Made by a program: the position numbers and the translations under genes
Shown: piece by piece, positions 19,011 through 27,853 of the stretch
How positions within the stretch are numbered: position 1 is the stretch's first letter
Layout: every line of letters begins with the position of its first letter
DNA from: DASYLJ01 sp964432595
GTDB taxonomy: Bacteria; Desulfobacterota; Binatia; DP-6
Assembly: GCA_964432595.1 (NCBI GenBank)
Contig: CAYSOF010000006.1
Coordinates: 248,001-312,000 of the forward strand
DNA length: 64,000 bases
Direction of reading: 5' to 3'
Notes under the pieces: generated by a model
What the model saw: only the letters and a program-made list of their open reading frames with translations
What the model was told of the DNA's origin: nothing
Databases searched by the model: none

Positions 19011-20236
19011 ACCGCCTCGCCGATGCGCGCGCAGACGGCCAGCGCGCTCTCGACGCCGTCCTCGTGGAACCCCCAACCCCAGTGCGCGCCGCAGTAGTGG
19101 GTGCGGCGCACGCCGTCGATCGCGGCGTGACGGGTCTGCGCCGCGATCGCGTCCCGCGTGAACACCGGATGCGCGTACGCGAGCCGTCGCAGCACGTACC
19201 GCGGGTCGACGGCGTCGGACGCGTTCAGCGTCAGGAGAAACGGCGCGGGCGACGCCAGCTGCTGCAGGCGGCTCATGTCGTACGTGACCGCGACGGGAGC
19301 GTCGTCGGCGCCGAGGTGGACGTTCCAGCTCGACCAGGCGCGCCGTGCCACCGGCAGCAGCGAGACGTCGGTGTGCAGGACGCCCTCGTTCGCCTGCTCC
19401 GCGAACGCGCCGAGGACGGCGCGCTCGTCCGGCGTGGGGTCGGCGAGCAGCTGGAGCGCCTGGCGACCGTGGACGGCCAGCACGACGCGATCGAAGCGCT
19501 CGACGCCGGCGCCCTGGACGCCGACGTCGACGCCGTCGTCGTGGCGGCGGATCGTCGCGACGGGCGAGCGCAGGCGGACCGGCGTCCGCAGCCGCGCGGT
19601 CAGGGCGTCGACGTAGCGCGAGGCGCCGCCGGTGACGGTGTGCCACTGCGGCTGCCCGGCGACGCGCAGCAGCCCGTGGTGCTGGAAGAACCGGACCAGC
19701 CAGTCCGCCGGCATGGCGAGCACCTGCGTGGGGCGCGCCGACCAGATCGCGGCGACCATCGGCACGAGGTAGCGGTCGCGAAACTCCGTCGAGTAACCGT
19801 GCTCGGCGAGGTAGGCGTCGACGGGCCGATCGCCCGCCGTCGCGGCGGCGGTGCGGTTGAAGCGCAACACGTCACGCACCAGCCGGTGGAAGCCGGGTCG
19901 GACGAGGTTCGACGGCTGCGCGAGCAGCGCCGAGAGCGAGCGGCCGCTGTACTCGAAGGCGGCGGCACGGCAGCGCACGCTGAAGCTCATCTCGGTCGGC
20001 TGCGTCGCGACGCGCAGCTCGTCGAGGAGACGCGCGAACCCCGGGTAGGTGCCGCGGTCGAAGACGACGAAGCCGGTGTCGACGTGCCAGGTGCGGCCGC
20101 CGAGCGCGACCTCCACGGTGTGGGCATGGCCGCCCGCGTGATCGGCGGCCTCGAAGACGGTGACGTCGTGCCCGGGAGAGAGGTGGTGAGCCACGACCAG
20201 GCCGGCGATGCCGGCACCCACGACCGCGACCCGCAT
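19007..20236 (-). CDS. FAD-dependent amine oxidase-like oxidoreductase (COG2907 type)
   Basis: A 409-aa flavoprotein with N-terminal dinucleotide-binding motif VVGAGIAGLVVAHHL and a second FAD region near the C-terminus (HYCGAHWGWGFHEDGVESAL). The segment DTGFVVFDRGTYPGFARLL is typical of the predicted NAD/FAD-binding COG2907 proteins, which often sit beside DUF1365 and cyclopropane fatty acid synthase genes; those partners are absent here. Instead it is translationally coupled to lnt. It probably acts on a lipid or isoprenoid substrate (inference from family context). Confidence 0.88.
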   Translation of the reverse strand: MRVAVVGAGIAGLVVAHHLSPGHDVTVFEAADHAGGHAHTVEVALGGRTWHVDTGFVVFDRGTYPGFARLLDELRVATQPTEMSFSVRCRAAAFEYSGRSLSALLAQPSNLVRPGFHRLVRDVLRFNRTAAATAGDRPVDAYLAEHGYSTEFRDRYLVPMVAAIWSARPTQVLAMPADWLVRFFQHHGLLRVAGQPQWHTVTGGASRYVDALTARLRTPVRLRSPVATIRRHDDGVDVGVQGAGVERFDRVVLAVHGRQALQLLADPTPDERAVLGAFAEQANEGVLHTDVSLLPVARRAWSSWNVHLGADDAPVAVTYDMSRLQQLASPAPFLLTLNASDAVDPRYVLRRLAYAHPVFTRDAIAAQTRHAAIDGVRRTHYCGAHWGWGFHEDGVESALAVCARIGEAV

Positions 20237-20315
20237 GATCGGGCTGGTCTACCGACCGGTGTCACCCATCGTCAACGTTGACAGCGGCCCGCCACCTGGT
20301 CGAGTGTCGCACGCC

Positions 20316-21305
20316 ATGGCCACCGTCCATCCCGACGTTCGTGCCGCCTGGGCGGCTGCGGTCGAGGCGCCGAGCGCCACCGCGGTCGCGACGCTGGCGG
20401 ACGCGTTCCGCCGCACCGTCGATCCCGCGTTTCGCGACGGTCTCGACGCGGATCGGCTGAGCGAGATGCTCTGGGCGTCGGTGCTGCTCGCGCGCGTCGC
20501 GTGGATCGACCCGCACGAGACGATCGCCGTGTACGACGACCTGGCCGCGCGCTGGCTCGACGGCCCGTTCATGTCGTTCGGCGGAATCCCGATCGGCGAC
20601 GAGGTCCTCGCGCGCCTGCAGGCGCCGGCGGCGCTTCCCGCGGAGCTGCCCGGGCTGCTGTGGTCGCTGGCCGAGGACGGCATCGACGGCGCGACGGTCA
20701 CGCAGCGGATCGCCGCGTTTGGGGCGGCGTACGAGCCCGCGCATCGCGAGCGGTGCGCGCGAGCGATGGCGCTGCATCCCGGCTGGACCGAGCTCACGGG
20801 CAAGGCGCCGATGCCGCGCACGCGGCTCGACGACGTGGCCGCCTGCGTCCCCGGAACGTTGGGCTACGCGTTCCATCGGCTGATCGTCGACAACGGCTTC
20901 GACATCGAAGTGCTGGATCCCGACTCCGTGGTCGGCTACCACCCGCTGATAGACCCGACGAGCCGTCGCATCCTGCAGACGCACGAGATCTGGCATCTGG
21001 TGGCGGGCTACAGCACGAGCGCGCTGCACGAGGTGGCGATCTCGGGCTTCCAGCTGGCGCAGTTCGGCCACGGCTACTCGCGCGACTTCCTGGCGACGTC
21101 GTTCACGGCGACGACGGTGACGATCCCGGTGTTGGCGCCCGTCGTCCTGCAGGCGACGCTCGAGGGCTGGCGTCACGGCCGCCGCACGCCGCCGATGATG
21201 CTGGTCGATTGGCACGAGCTGTGGGACGAGCCGCTGGACGCGATCCGCACGCGCCACGGCGTCGAGCCCTTCGTCAGCATGCTGCCGGACCTGCCGGCGT
21301 CCTGA
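20316..21305 (+). CDS. Coq4-family protein (ubiquinone biosynthesis-like)
   Basis: A 329-aa protein whose C-terminal half carries the Coq4 zinc signature as HEIWH, eleven residues, then Glu (HEIWHLVAGYSTSALHE), with Glu where most members have Asp in HDxxH. In eukaryotes Coq4 supports the CoQ complex and C1 decarboxylation/hydroxylation of the quinone ring. Bacterial relatives are less well known. The ATG at 20316 gives a start right after the divergent FAD-gene promoter region. The protein is about 80 residues longer at the N-terminus than typical Coq4. No other ubi/coq gene lies in the window. Confidence 0.82.
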   Translation: MATVHPDVRAAWAAAVEAPSATAVATLADAFRRTVDPAFRDGLDADRLSEMLWASVLLARVAWIDPHETIAVYDDLAARWLDGPFMSFGGIPIGDEVLARLQAPAALPAELPGLLWSLAEDGIDGATVTQRIAAFGAAYEPAHRERCARAMALHPGWTELTGKAPMPRTRLDDVAACVPGTLGYAFHRLIVDNGFDIEVLDPDSVVGYHPLIDPTSRRILQTHEIWHLVAGYSTSALHEVAISGFQLAQFGHGYSRDFLATSFTATTVTIPVLAPVVLQATLEGWRHGRRTPPMMLVDWHELWDEPLDAIRTRHGVEPFVSMLPDLPAS

Positions 21306-21311
21306 CGTCGT

Positions 21312-21899
21312 TCAGACCGCGCCCTCGCGCGCGATGCGAGCCAGCGTCTCGATGAGCAGGCGTTTCTCGCTGGCCTGCACCCGCGCGGCGAGGTCGTCGA
21401 CGCCGTCGTCCGGCAGGACGGGCACGCGGCACTGGGCGATGACGCGCCCGGTGTCGTACTCGGCGTCGACGAGATGGATCGACGCGCCGGTCTCGCGCTC
21501 GCCGGCGGCGAGCACCGCTTCGTGGACGCGGTTCCCGTACATGCCCTGCCCGCCGAACTTCGGCAGCAGCGCCGGATGCGTGTTGACGATGCGTCCGCGA
21601 TAGCCGTCGAGCACGCGCGGCCCGAGCTTCTTCATGTAGCCGGCGAGCAGCACGACGTCGACGCGCGCGTCGCGCAGCGTCTGGAGGATCGCCCGATCGA
21701 GGTCGTCGGCGTCGGGATGCGTGGCCGACGACAGTCGTGCGGACGCCACCCCGGCCGCAGCGGCCCGTCGCAGCGCCCCCGAGTCGCGGTTGTTGCTGAT
21801 GACGACCGCGACGGTCGCCGGCAGCTCGCCGCTCGCGGCGGCGTCGAGGACGGCCTGCATCGTCGTGCCCTCGTGCGACGCCAGGATGCCGATGCGCAT
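21312..21899 (-). CDS. purN: Phosphoribosylglycinamide formyltransferase
   Basis: A 195-aa enzyme of purine synthesis that transfers a formyl group from 10-formyl-tetrahydrofolate to GAR. It begins MRIGILASHEGTTMQAVLDA (phosphate-binding loop) and has the catalytic Asn and His in VNTHPALLPKFGGQGMYG and Asp in DAEYDTG. The GQGMYG form of the loop is seen in a subset of PurN proteins. Convergent with the Coq4-like gene with only 6 nt between stops. It has a 20-nt gap to the upstream small minus-strand gene, so these two may be co-transcribed. purM is not adjacent. Confidence 0.95.
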   Translation of the reverse strand: MRIGILASHEGTTMQAVLDAAASGELPATVAVVISNNRDSGALRRAAAAGVASARLSSATHPDADDLDRAILQTLRDARVDVVLLAGYMKKLGPRVLDGYRGRIVNTHPALLPKFGGQGMYGNRVHEAVLAAGERETGASIHLVDAEYDTGRVIAQCRVPVLPDDGVDDLAARVQASEKRLLIETLARIAREGAV

Positions 21900-21919
21900 G
21901 CGTGCTCGTCCTCCGCTCG

Positions 21920-22252
21920 TCAGCTGCGATGCTCTTCGCAGAGCGCGACGTATGGGCGTAGCGCCTCCAGCAGCTCGGCGGGCAGATGAGATCGGTCGAG
22001 AACGCCCGACACGATCGCGTGTGCCACCGCGAATTCGCGCGTGCCGTGGTACGTGTTGAACAGCTCGCGCGCTGGGCCGTCGTGGAACCGATGGATGCGC
22101 TCGCTCAGCTCGCGGCTGCGCAACTCGCCTGCACGCCACTGCTCGAAAGCGGCCGCAAGGGGCAGCAGCGCCCGTCGCAGCGCCTCCTCATGCGCGTCCA
22201 TCGCCGCCTGATCCAGCGCCCGTCGCACGGGCTTCGGGAACTGATGCCTCAT
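21920..22252 (-). CDS. Hypothetical protein, helical, 110 aa
   Basis: A 110-aa protein, predicted mostly alpha-helical (DAHEEALRRALLPLAAAFEQ and similar), ending ALCEEHRS. It has no signal peptide and no domain I recognise. It lies between the DUF222-HNH gene (35 nt upstream) and purN (20 nt downstream), all on the minus strand. The RIHRFHDGPARELFNTYHG segment, with several His residues, is the most distinctive part. The ATG at 22252 is preceded by in-frame codons with no good ribosome site. Function unknown. Confidence 0.6.
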   Translation of the reverse strand: MRHQFPKPVRRALDQAAMDAHEEALRRALLPLAAAFEQWRAGELRSRELSERIHRFHDGPARELFNTYHGTREFAVAHAIVSGVLDRSHLPAELLEALRPYVALCEEHRS

Positions 22253-22287
22253 GAGTCGAGCGGGATAGCGCGTGCCGAGGCTCGCGG

Positions 22288-23562
22288 CTAGTCCGCCAGA
22301 CCGTCTGTCCGTTCGGCGTCCCGCCGGTGTCTCGCCATCAGTACGACGTCGGTGTGGTCGTAGTCGGCGGGTTTGCCGTCCCAGCCGCATGCGTTCGTGG
22401 AGGCGTCGATCACGACACCGCCGCTGCGGATGCGTGCCAGCAACGCATCGATCGGGGACGGTCCGAGCGATGGCCGTGTCGGCTCGATGACGGCTCCGTG
22501 CGCATGCAGGAAGGTGAAGCCGTTCGCCTCGGGCACGATGCGGATGCCGCGGTCGTGGACGAACGTGTGATGCCGCCGGCAGAGCGAGCACAGGTTGGCG
22601 AGCGTCGTCGGCCCGCCACGCGACCACGGGACGACGTGATGGCCGTCGACGTAGCGGTTGGTGCAGCCAGGGAAGCGGCAGCCACGGTCGCGGCGGTGGA
22701 GCGCTCGGCGGAGTAGCGTCGGAATCGTGCGACGACGGCGAGTCGCCTGGTGGATCGTGCCTGCGTCCTCGCCCACCTCGACCACGGCGGCATCGCACAT
22801 CAACCGGTCGGTCGTCGTGCGAGACACGGCCGTCCCGTCGTCGAGCGTGGCGCCGATCTCCGCATCGGGGTCGTTCCCCGCCTCGACGTGCACCACGATC
22901 TCCACCGGCGGTCCGGATTCGCGCGGCTCGGTGGTCGTGAGGAAGCGCTCCGCGACGGCGACGATCGCATCGGCACGGCGCATCGGTGCCTGCCGCGTTC
23001 CCGCGGAAACGTTTCGCTCGAACGTCGCCGCCTCGATCGCTCGCCGGAGCGCCGCCGCCTCCTCGGGATGGAGCTGGATGGTGAAGCGGACGTGGCCGGT
23101 GTCGGTCAGCCGCTCGTGGACCCAGCGCTCCTCGTCCTCGTCCGCCCACGTCACGGGCGTCGCGTTGCGGACGGCGAGCCGATAGCCGCGGCAGATGCGC
23201 TCGAGCTGCGACGCCGTCGAGGCGCGCGCCATGTCGAGCAGGTGCGCTTCGTTCTCTGCCGTCGCGACGCGCGTCAATGCGCGGACCTTCGAGTAGCTGA
23301 TCCGGCCCCGGCGGAGCGCATCGTCGATCAGGGGGAGCTCGCGCAACGAACGCGCGACCCGCACGTGCTCCCGCGCGGCACCAAGGTCGAGTCCGACACG
23401 CCACGACAGCCAGTGCGCGCACGTTCGGGCGCCGTGCTCGCCCCAACCTTCGATCTCGTCGAACCGCGCGATCAGCGTCAGGAAGCGATGGGTCGCAGCG
23501 TCGATGTGCGCGGAGAGCTCGGCGATCTCGTCGGCGAGACGATCGACCTCGGGGGTGTTCAT
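22288..23562 (-). CDS. DUF222 (13E12-type) protein with C-terminal HNH endonuclease domain
   Basis: A 424-aa protein. Residues about 1-290 are the helical DUF222 domain (WGEHGARTCAHWLSWRVGLD, RISYSKVRALTRVA). The C-terminal third is an HNH nuclease with zinc-type Cys (CRFPGCTNRYVDGHHVVPW, then NLCSLCRRHHTFVHD); the HH and final H of the beta-beta-alpha metal motif are present. Proteins of this type are multi-copy in many actinobacterial and some other GC-rich genomes and have mobile-intron-like behaviour, but their cellular role is unknown. The nuclease core looks intact. I see no inverted repeats or target duplication, so it is not called as a mobile element. Confidence 0.9.
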   Translation of the reverse strand: MNTPEVDRLADEIAELSAHIDAATHRFLTLIARFDEIEGWGEHGARTCAHWLSWRVGLDLGAAREHVRVARSLRELPLIDDALRRGRISYSKVRALTRVATAENEAHLLDMARASTASQLERICRGYRLAVRNATPVTWADEDEERWVHERLTDTGHVRFTIQLHPEEAAALRRAIEAATFERNVSAGTRQAPMRRADAIVAVAERFLTTTEPRESGPPVEIVVHVEAGNDPDAEIGATLDDGTAVSRTTTDRLMCDAAVVEVGEDAGTIHQATRRRRTIPTLLRRALHRRDRGCRFPGCTNRYVDGHHVVPWSRGGPTTLANLCSLCRRHHTFVHDRGIRIVPEANGFTFLHAHGAVIEPTRPSLGPSPIDALLARIRSGGVVIDASTNACGWDGKPADYDHTDVVLMARHRRDAERTDGLAD

Positions 23563-23873
23563 GAAGCCTTTGTACCATGCGGGTTCGCGGGCTCTCTGCG
23601 CGAGCGCACACACGCGGCCACGCGACAGGCGAGCACCCGAGCAGGGTGGGTCGTGGCGCGTGGCACAGGAGCCACCATTGCGCATTCCGAGCCCCCCTCG
23701 AACGACGCGCTCGACATCGAGGAGAGGCTCGGTGAAAACCTGTCAAGGCCTGCCGTGAAGAATGTTGGTCGAATGGTCGGCACGCGCGAGAGCGAGCAGA
23801 CGTGATGACGGAGCGCGACCCGGCAATGTCGCACTGCGGGTTCGCGCCGTGATGCAACCGGCGCCGCGACCCG
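23563..23873. other. Intergenic region, no gene seen
   Basis: This 311-bp gap lies between the end of the large glycosidase gene and the start of the DUF222-HNH gene, both on the minus strand. It is less GC-rich around 23725-23790. It should contain the terminator of the six-gene glucan/sugar operon and the promoter of the DUF222 gene, but I could identify neither with confidence. No credible coding frame was found. Confidence 0.6.
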
Positions 23874-26800
23874 TCACGGTCGGGACGCCTCACGCTCCCC
23901 GAACCACAGCTCCACCTCCGCCGGCGAGACCCCGATGATCAGCTGCGCCGGATCCGGCGCTTCGACCGGCAACCCATTGACCGTCGCCCCGACGATCGGC
24001 CGCGCGAGCGGCGACGGCACGACGATCTTCCCGGGCGGCACGACGAGGTCGCCCGAGATTCGCAGCCGCACGACGTCCGGCCCGTCGGCGCGCATCGTGT
24101 AGTTGAGGATGCCCCAGTGCGTGGGCAGACGGCGTACGGACACGCCTTCCTTGCTCGCCACCCACTCGGGATCGAGCCCGGCGCCGACGACCAGCGCCTG
24201 ATCGGAGTCGCGCTCGTACGCGAGCATCGTGCGCACGGCCTGCACGAAGCCGGCGCCGACCCACGTATGCGGCATGTCGCCGATGAAGCGCGGCAGCTCG
24301 GGGTCGAGCCACACGACCTCGGCCCACTCGTTCCACGCCTTCGGCCGCCGGTCCTTCATCAGGTACGCGAGCAGCTCGTGCGCGCGGTCGCGCCAGCCCA
24401 GCCGCACGAACGTGCCGACGTTGCGCAGCTCGTACGGCGAATACGCCTGCCCGCCCCACTGCCCGCGCAGCCGGGTCTCGATCTCGCCCCAGTAGCGCTC
24501 GTACGTGTTCTGCACCGCCGCCGCCGGCAGCCGATCGAGCTCGCCCGCCGTCACGATCGCAAGGCTCGTCGACGTCGGGTCGAAATCGCCCAGCTCGACC
24601 GAGCCCGGCAGATAATCGATGCCGCGCAAGGCCATCGTCGTGTTGATCGACTCGATCAGGGTCCGCTGAAAATCGTCGCGCAACGCCGCGAACCGCGTCG
24701 CGTTGGCGTCGTCGCCGACGACGACCGCGAGCGCCGCGGCGTCTTTCAGGCCGCGCATGGCGAAGAAGTCGTCCCAGTAGGAGTGCACCGGATGGCCGGA
24801 GTAGCCCTCGTGGCTGATCGACTCCGGCATCAAGCCGAAGTAGGCGCGCCGCTCGCCCTCGCGGTACGCCGGCGTCATCCGCTGCGCGCGCAGCTGCTCG
24901 AGATGGTCGATCGCCTTCACGACGTTCGGCCACAGGTCGTGGACGAAGCCCGCGTCGCGCGTGAAGCGGTAGTACTCGGCGAGCCCGTAGACGAACGCGC
25001 CGATGCTGTCGTGCTCCGGCGTCCAATCGGGTCCGCGGCCGTCGACGCAGCACGGGATGGCGCCGTCGGGGGCCTGCATCGTCGCGTACCAGCGCAGGAA
25101 TTCCCGCACCTCCTGCACGAGCCCCATCTGCAGCAGGGCTTCCGACTCCATCGCCCCGTCGCGGATCCACGAGCGCGCGTACGTGCGCGAGCCCGGCTGC
25201 AGCGCGGCACCGTTGCGGTTGATCAGGATGTAGCCGATCGTCGAGCGCAGCGTGCGAACGAGCGCGTCGGCCTTCGGCGGCAGCGACACGTCGACGCGGC
25301 CGAGCGTGCGGCTCCACAGGTCGCGCTCCTGCGCCTGGACGGCGTCGGCGCGCGTCCCACCTACCGCGGGCAACGCCTCGGCCGTGGTCAGGTGCATCGG
25401 CACCGCGATCGCCACCTCGGTGGTCTGGCCCGCCGCGAGCCCCTGCAGGTCGAAGCGCATCGCCGCCGACGCGAACCCGAACGGGTCCACCACCTCGGCG
25501 TCGCCCGGCGGCGTGCCGAGCAGCAGCGACTCGGTGATCGGGCCGTCCTCGAACGTCGCCGCGCCGAAGCGCTCCGGCGCCCGCAGCGGCACGACGGCGC
25601 GCGTGCGGTCGATCCACGCGGCGTGGCCGTCCCAGCGGATCTCGCCGATGCGCGCGACGCCGCCCTGGATGTTGAGCGCCTGCCACGGCGGCAGCACCTG
25701 GAACGGGCGGATCGCGAGGAAGAGGCGCAGCGGCCCGCGGCCGTCGCCCGTCACCCGATAGCGGACGTACAGGGTCGACGCCGTCGGCGGCCCGGACGCG
25801 AAGGCCGTCACCTGCAGCCGCAGCGCATCGTCGCGCCACACCACCGACGGGATCGGCAGCGAGCCGCCCTCGAGCTGCTGCTCGATCTCGACGTCGTGCC
25901 ACGTCAGCAGGCGGTCGCCCGACCACAGGAACGGCTCGATCGAGAACGCGCGGTCGACCTCGACCATGCCCTCCTCGTTCATGAGGGCCGTCTGCTCGCC
26001 GCCGTCGACGCCGATCACCGTCCAGTACGTCTGCTTGCCGCGCAGGTACTTCGGATAGAGGCCCGGCGGCGCGTCGTAGGCGATCGCGGAGAAGAACGCA
26101 TTCGGCGAGTCGGAGAACTCGACCGGCTTCACGGCGATCTCGGTGACGCCGAAGCCGCGGCCGCTGCGGCTCTTCGCGAGCGCCAGGCGGAGGTAACGCG
26201 CCTCGGTGTCGGGCACGTAGACGTACGCGCGCCCGCCTTTCCCCGTCACGGTGTGGAAGACGCGCGTCCATGCCGTCGCGTCGGGCGACACCTCGACGTC
26301 GTACGCGCTCGCGTAGTCGGCCGGGTCCCAGTCGATCACGAGACCGCCGAACTCGCGGCTGCGGCCGAAGTCCAGCAGGAGCCACTGCGGCTCGTCGCTG
26401 GCGGCGCTCTTCCACGTCGTGCGCGGGTCGCCGTCGACGGCGAACCCGGGATCGGAGTGGTCGCGCGTCCCCGACGCGGTCGCCACCGGCGGCGGCGGGT
26501 TCTCGATGATGGGCTCGCGCGACTCGAGCGCCAGGTCGTCGATCCAGAGCGTGCCCGCGCCGCGCACGCCGCCGCCGATCGCGATCTCGATCGCGGCGAC
26601 CTCCTTCGGATCGCCGCCCGCCTGCGGTCCCCACGCGAACGCCAGGCGCGAGCGCCTGATCACGATGGGCTGCCAGTCGGGCTGGAAGGCCATGCTCGGC
26701 TCGCGCCGCCACCAGACGTTGCCGTCGGGATCGACGAGCTTGAACTCCAGCGTCGCGCGCGGCGCCACGCCGCGCAGCCGGTACGAGAACGCGAAGTTCG

Positions 26801-27041
26801 CGGGCAGGGGTAGCCGCAGCTCCTTCCGCACGATGACGAAGCCCGACGCGTTCGCGAGGTTGAAGTCGAGCCGCAGCGACGAGCCCTCGTCGCTGCGCTC
26901 CCACGAAAGCTGCGCGCTGGAGCCCGGCGACGCCGTCGCCGACCACCCCTCCGCCGTCTCGAAGTCGTCGAGCGCCAGACGCTCGGCGGCGGCCGGCGCG
27001 ACGAGGACCAGCGTCAGGAGGAACGCGCCGAGCCGCCTCAT
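23874..27041 (-). CDS. Large secreted alpha/alpha-barrel glycosidase with CBM-like and F5/8-type C domains
   Basis: A 1055-aa protein with a Sec signal peptide (MRRLGAFLLTLVLVAPAAAE). Residues about 22-165 form a jelly-roll resembling CBM11-like or NPCBM modules (LALDDFETAEGWS). Residues about 180-310 are an F5/8 type C (discoidin/CBM32) domain (PGFAVDGDPRTTWKSAASDE). The rest has a beta-sandwich linker and an alpha/alpha-toroid catalytic region: RTYARSWIRDGAMESEALLQ, then EHDSIGAFVYGLAEYYRFT and AWNEWAEVVWLDPELPRF. Acidic residues in these loops are the likely acid/base pair, but I cannot assign a GH family. Its ATG overlaps the stop of the permease gene (ATGA). The context says it acts on a glucan or oligosaccharide in the periplasm and feeds the ABC importer. 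Confidence 0.82.
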   Translation of the reverse strand: MRRLGAFLLTLVLVAPAAAERLALDDFETAEGWSATASPGSSAQLSWERSDEGSSLRLDFNLANASGFVIVRKELRLPLPANFAFSYRLRGVAPRATLEFKLVDPDGNVWWRREPSMAFQPDWQPIVIRRSRLAFAWGPQAGGDPKEVAAIEIAIGGGVRGAGTLWIDDLALESREPIIENPPPPVATASGTRDHSDPGFAVDGDPRTTWKSAASDEPQWLLLDFGRSREFGGLVIDWDPADYASAYDVEVSPDATAWTRVFHTVTGKGGRAYVYVPDTEARYLRLALAKSRSGRGFGVTEIAVKPVEFSDSPNAFFSAIAYDAPPGLYPKYLRGKQTYWTVIGVDGGEQTALMNEEGMVEVDRAFSIEPFLWSGDRLLTWHDVEIEQQLEGGSLPIPSVVWRDDALRLQVTAFASGPPTASTLYVRYRVTGDGRGPLRLFLAIRPFQVLPPWQALNIQGGVARIGEIRWDGHAAWIDRTRAVVPLRAPERFGAATFEDGPITESLLLGTPPGDAEVVDPFGFASAAMRFDLQGLAAGQTTEVAIAVPMHLTTAEALPAVGGTRADAVQAQERDLWSRTLGRVDVSLPPKADALVRTLRSTIGYILINRNGAALQPGSRTYARSWIRDGAMESEALLQMGLVQEVREFLRWYATMQAPDGAIPCCVDGRGPDWTPEHDSIGAFVYGLAEYYRFTRDAGFVHDLWPNVVKAIDHLEQLRAQRMTPAYREGERRAYFGLMPESISHEGYSGHPVHSYWDDFFAMRGLKDAAALAVVVGDDANATRFAALRDDFQRTLIESINTTMALRGIDYLPGSVELGDFDPTSTSLAIVTAGELDRLPAAAVQNTYERYWGEIETRLRGQWGGQAYSPYELRNVGTFVRLGWRDRAHELLAYLMKDRRPKAWNEWAEVVWLDPELPRFIGDMPHTWVGAGFVQAVRTMLAYERDSDQALVVGAGLDPEWVASKEGVSVRRLPTHWGILNYTMRADGPDVVRLRISGDLVVPPGKIVVPSPLARPIVGATVNGLPVEAPDPAQLIIGVSPAEVELWFGEREASRP

Positions 27042-27853
27042 CCCTTCACGCCGCCACTCGTGATCCCGGCGACGTACCAGCGCTGGAGCGCCAGGAAGAG
27101 CACGATCACCGGAAGCACCGTCAGCACCGCCCCCGCCATCACCAGCTCCGTGTCCTGCACGTGCTCTCCCACCAGGTTCGCGAGGGCGACGGGTAGCGTG
27201 TAGCGATCGTCGTCCGCGAGCACGATGAGCGGCCAGAGGAAGTCGTTCCACGACCCCATGAAGGTGAACAGTCCGAGCGTCACGAGAATCGGCGCGCAGA
27301 GCGGCAGCGCGACGCTGCGGAAGACGCGCCACTCGCCGGCGCCGTCGACGCGCGCGGCGTCGAGCACGCCGTCGGGCAGCCCGGCCGCGTACTGCCGGAC
27401 CAGGAAGATCCCGAACACGCTCGCCATGCCGGGGATCACGACGGCGAGCCAGGAGTCGACGAGGCCGAGCGCGCGCATCAGCAGGAAGAGCGGCAGCATC
27501 GCCACCTGGCCGGGGATCACGAGCGCGCCGAGCAGCCCGCCGAAGACGCGGTCGCGGCCCGGGAACGGCAGCTTCGCGAACGCGTAGCCCGCCATCGCGT
27601 TCACGGTGAGCGCGATGGCCGTCGTCACGACGGCGAGCCCGGCGCTGATCAGCACGTGCCGCCCGATGTCGAGCCGCGCGAAGAGCGCGCGGTAGTGCTC
27701 CAGCGTCGGCACGCTCGGCCAGAGCCGCAGCGGCACCGCGTTGGCCTCGCCGGGCGGCATGAACGACGCCGCGACCATCCACCAGAGCGGCAGCAGCGTG
27801 AGCGCCGACGCGACGAGCAACGCCGCGTGCACGACGACCGTCCGCACCCTCAT
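27038..27853 (-). CDS. Sugar ABC transporter permease, MalG/UgpE type
   Basis: A 271-aa inner-membrane permease of the CUT1 family with six predicted membrane segments. The EAA loop that docks the ATPase is DAARVDGAGEWRVFRSVALP. The N-terminus ALTLLPLWWMVAASFMPPGE is typical of MalG. It overlaps both neighbours by 4 nt (ATGA at each end), showing strong translational coupling inside the opg/importer operon. Its ATPase is not encoded in this operon. Confidence 0.94.
   Translation of the reverse strand: MRVRTVVVHAALLVASALTLLPLWWMVAASFMPPGEANAVPLRLWPSVPTLEHYRALFARLDIGRHVLISAGLAVVTTAIALTVNAMAGYAFAKLPFPGRDRVFGGLLGALVIPGQVAMLPLFLLMRALGLVDSWLAVVIPGMASVFGIFLVRQYAAGLPDGVLDAARVDGAGEWRVFRSVALPLCAPILVTLGLFTFMGSWNDFLWPLIVLADDDRYTLPVALANLVGEHVQDTELVMAGAVLTVLPVIVLFLALQRWYVAGITSGGVKG

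Noticed and set aside
22288..23562. DUF222-HNH gene as an insertion element or intein
   Set aside because: No inverted repeats, target duplications or split host gene were seen around it.
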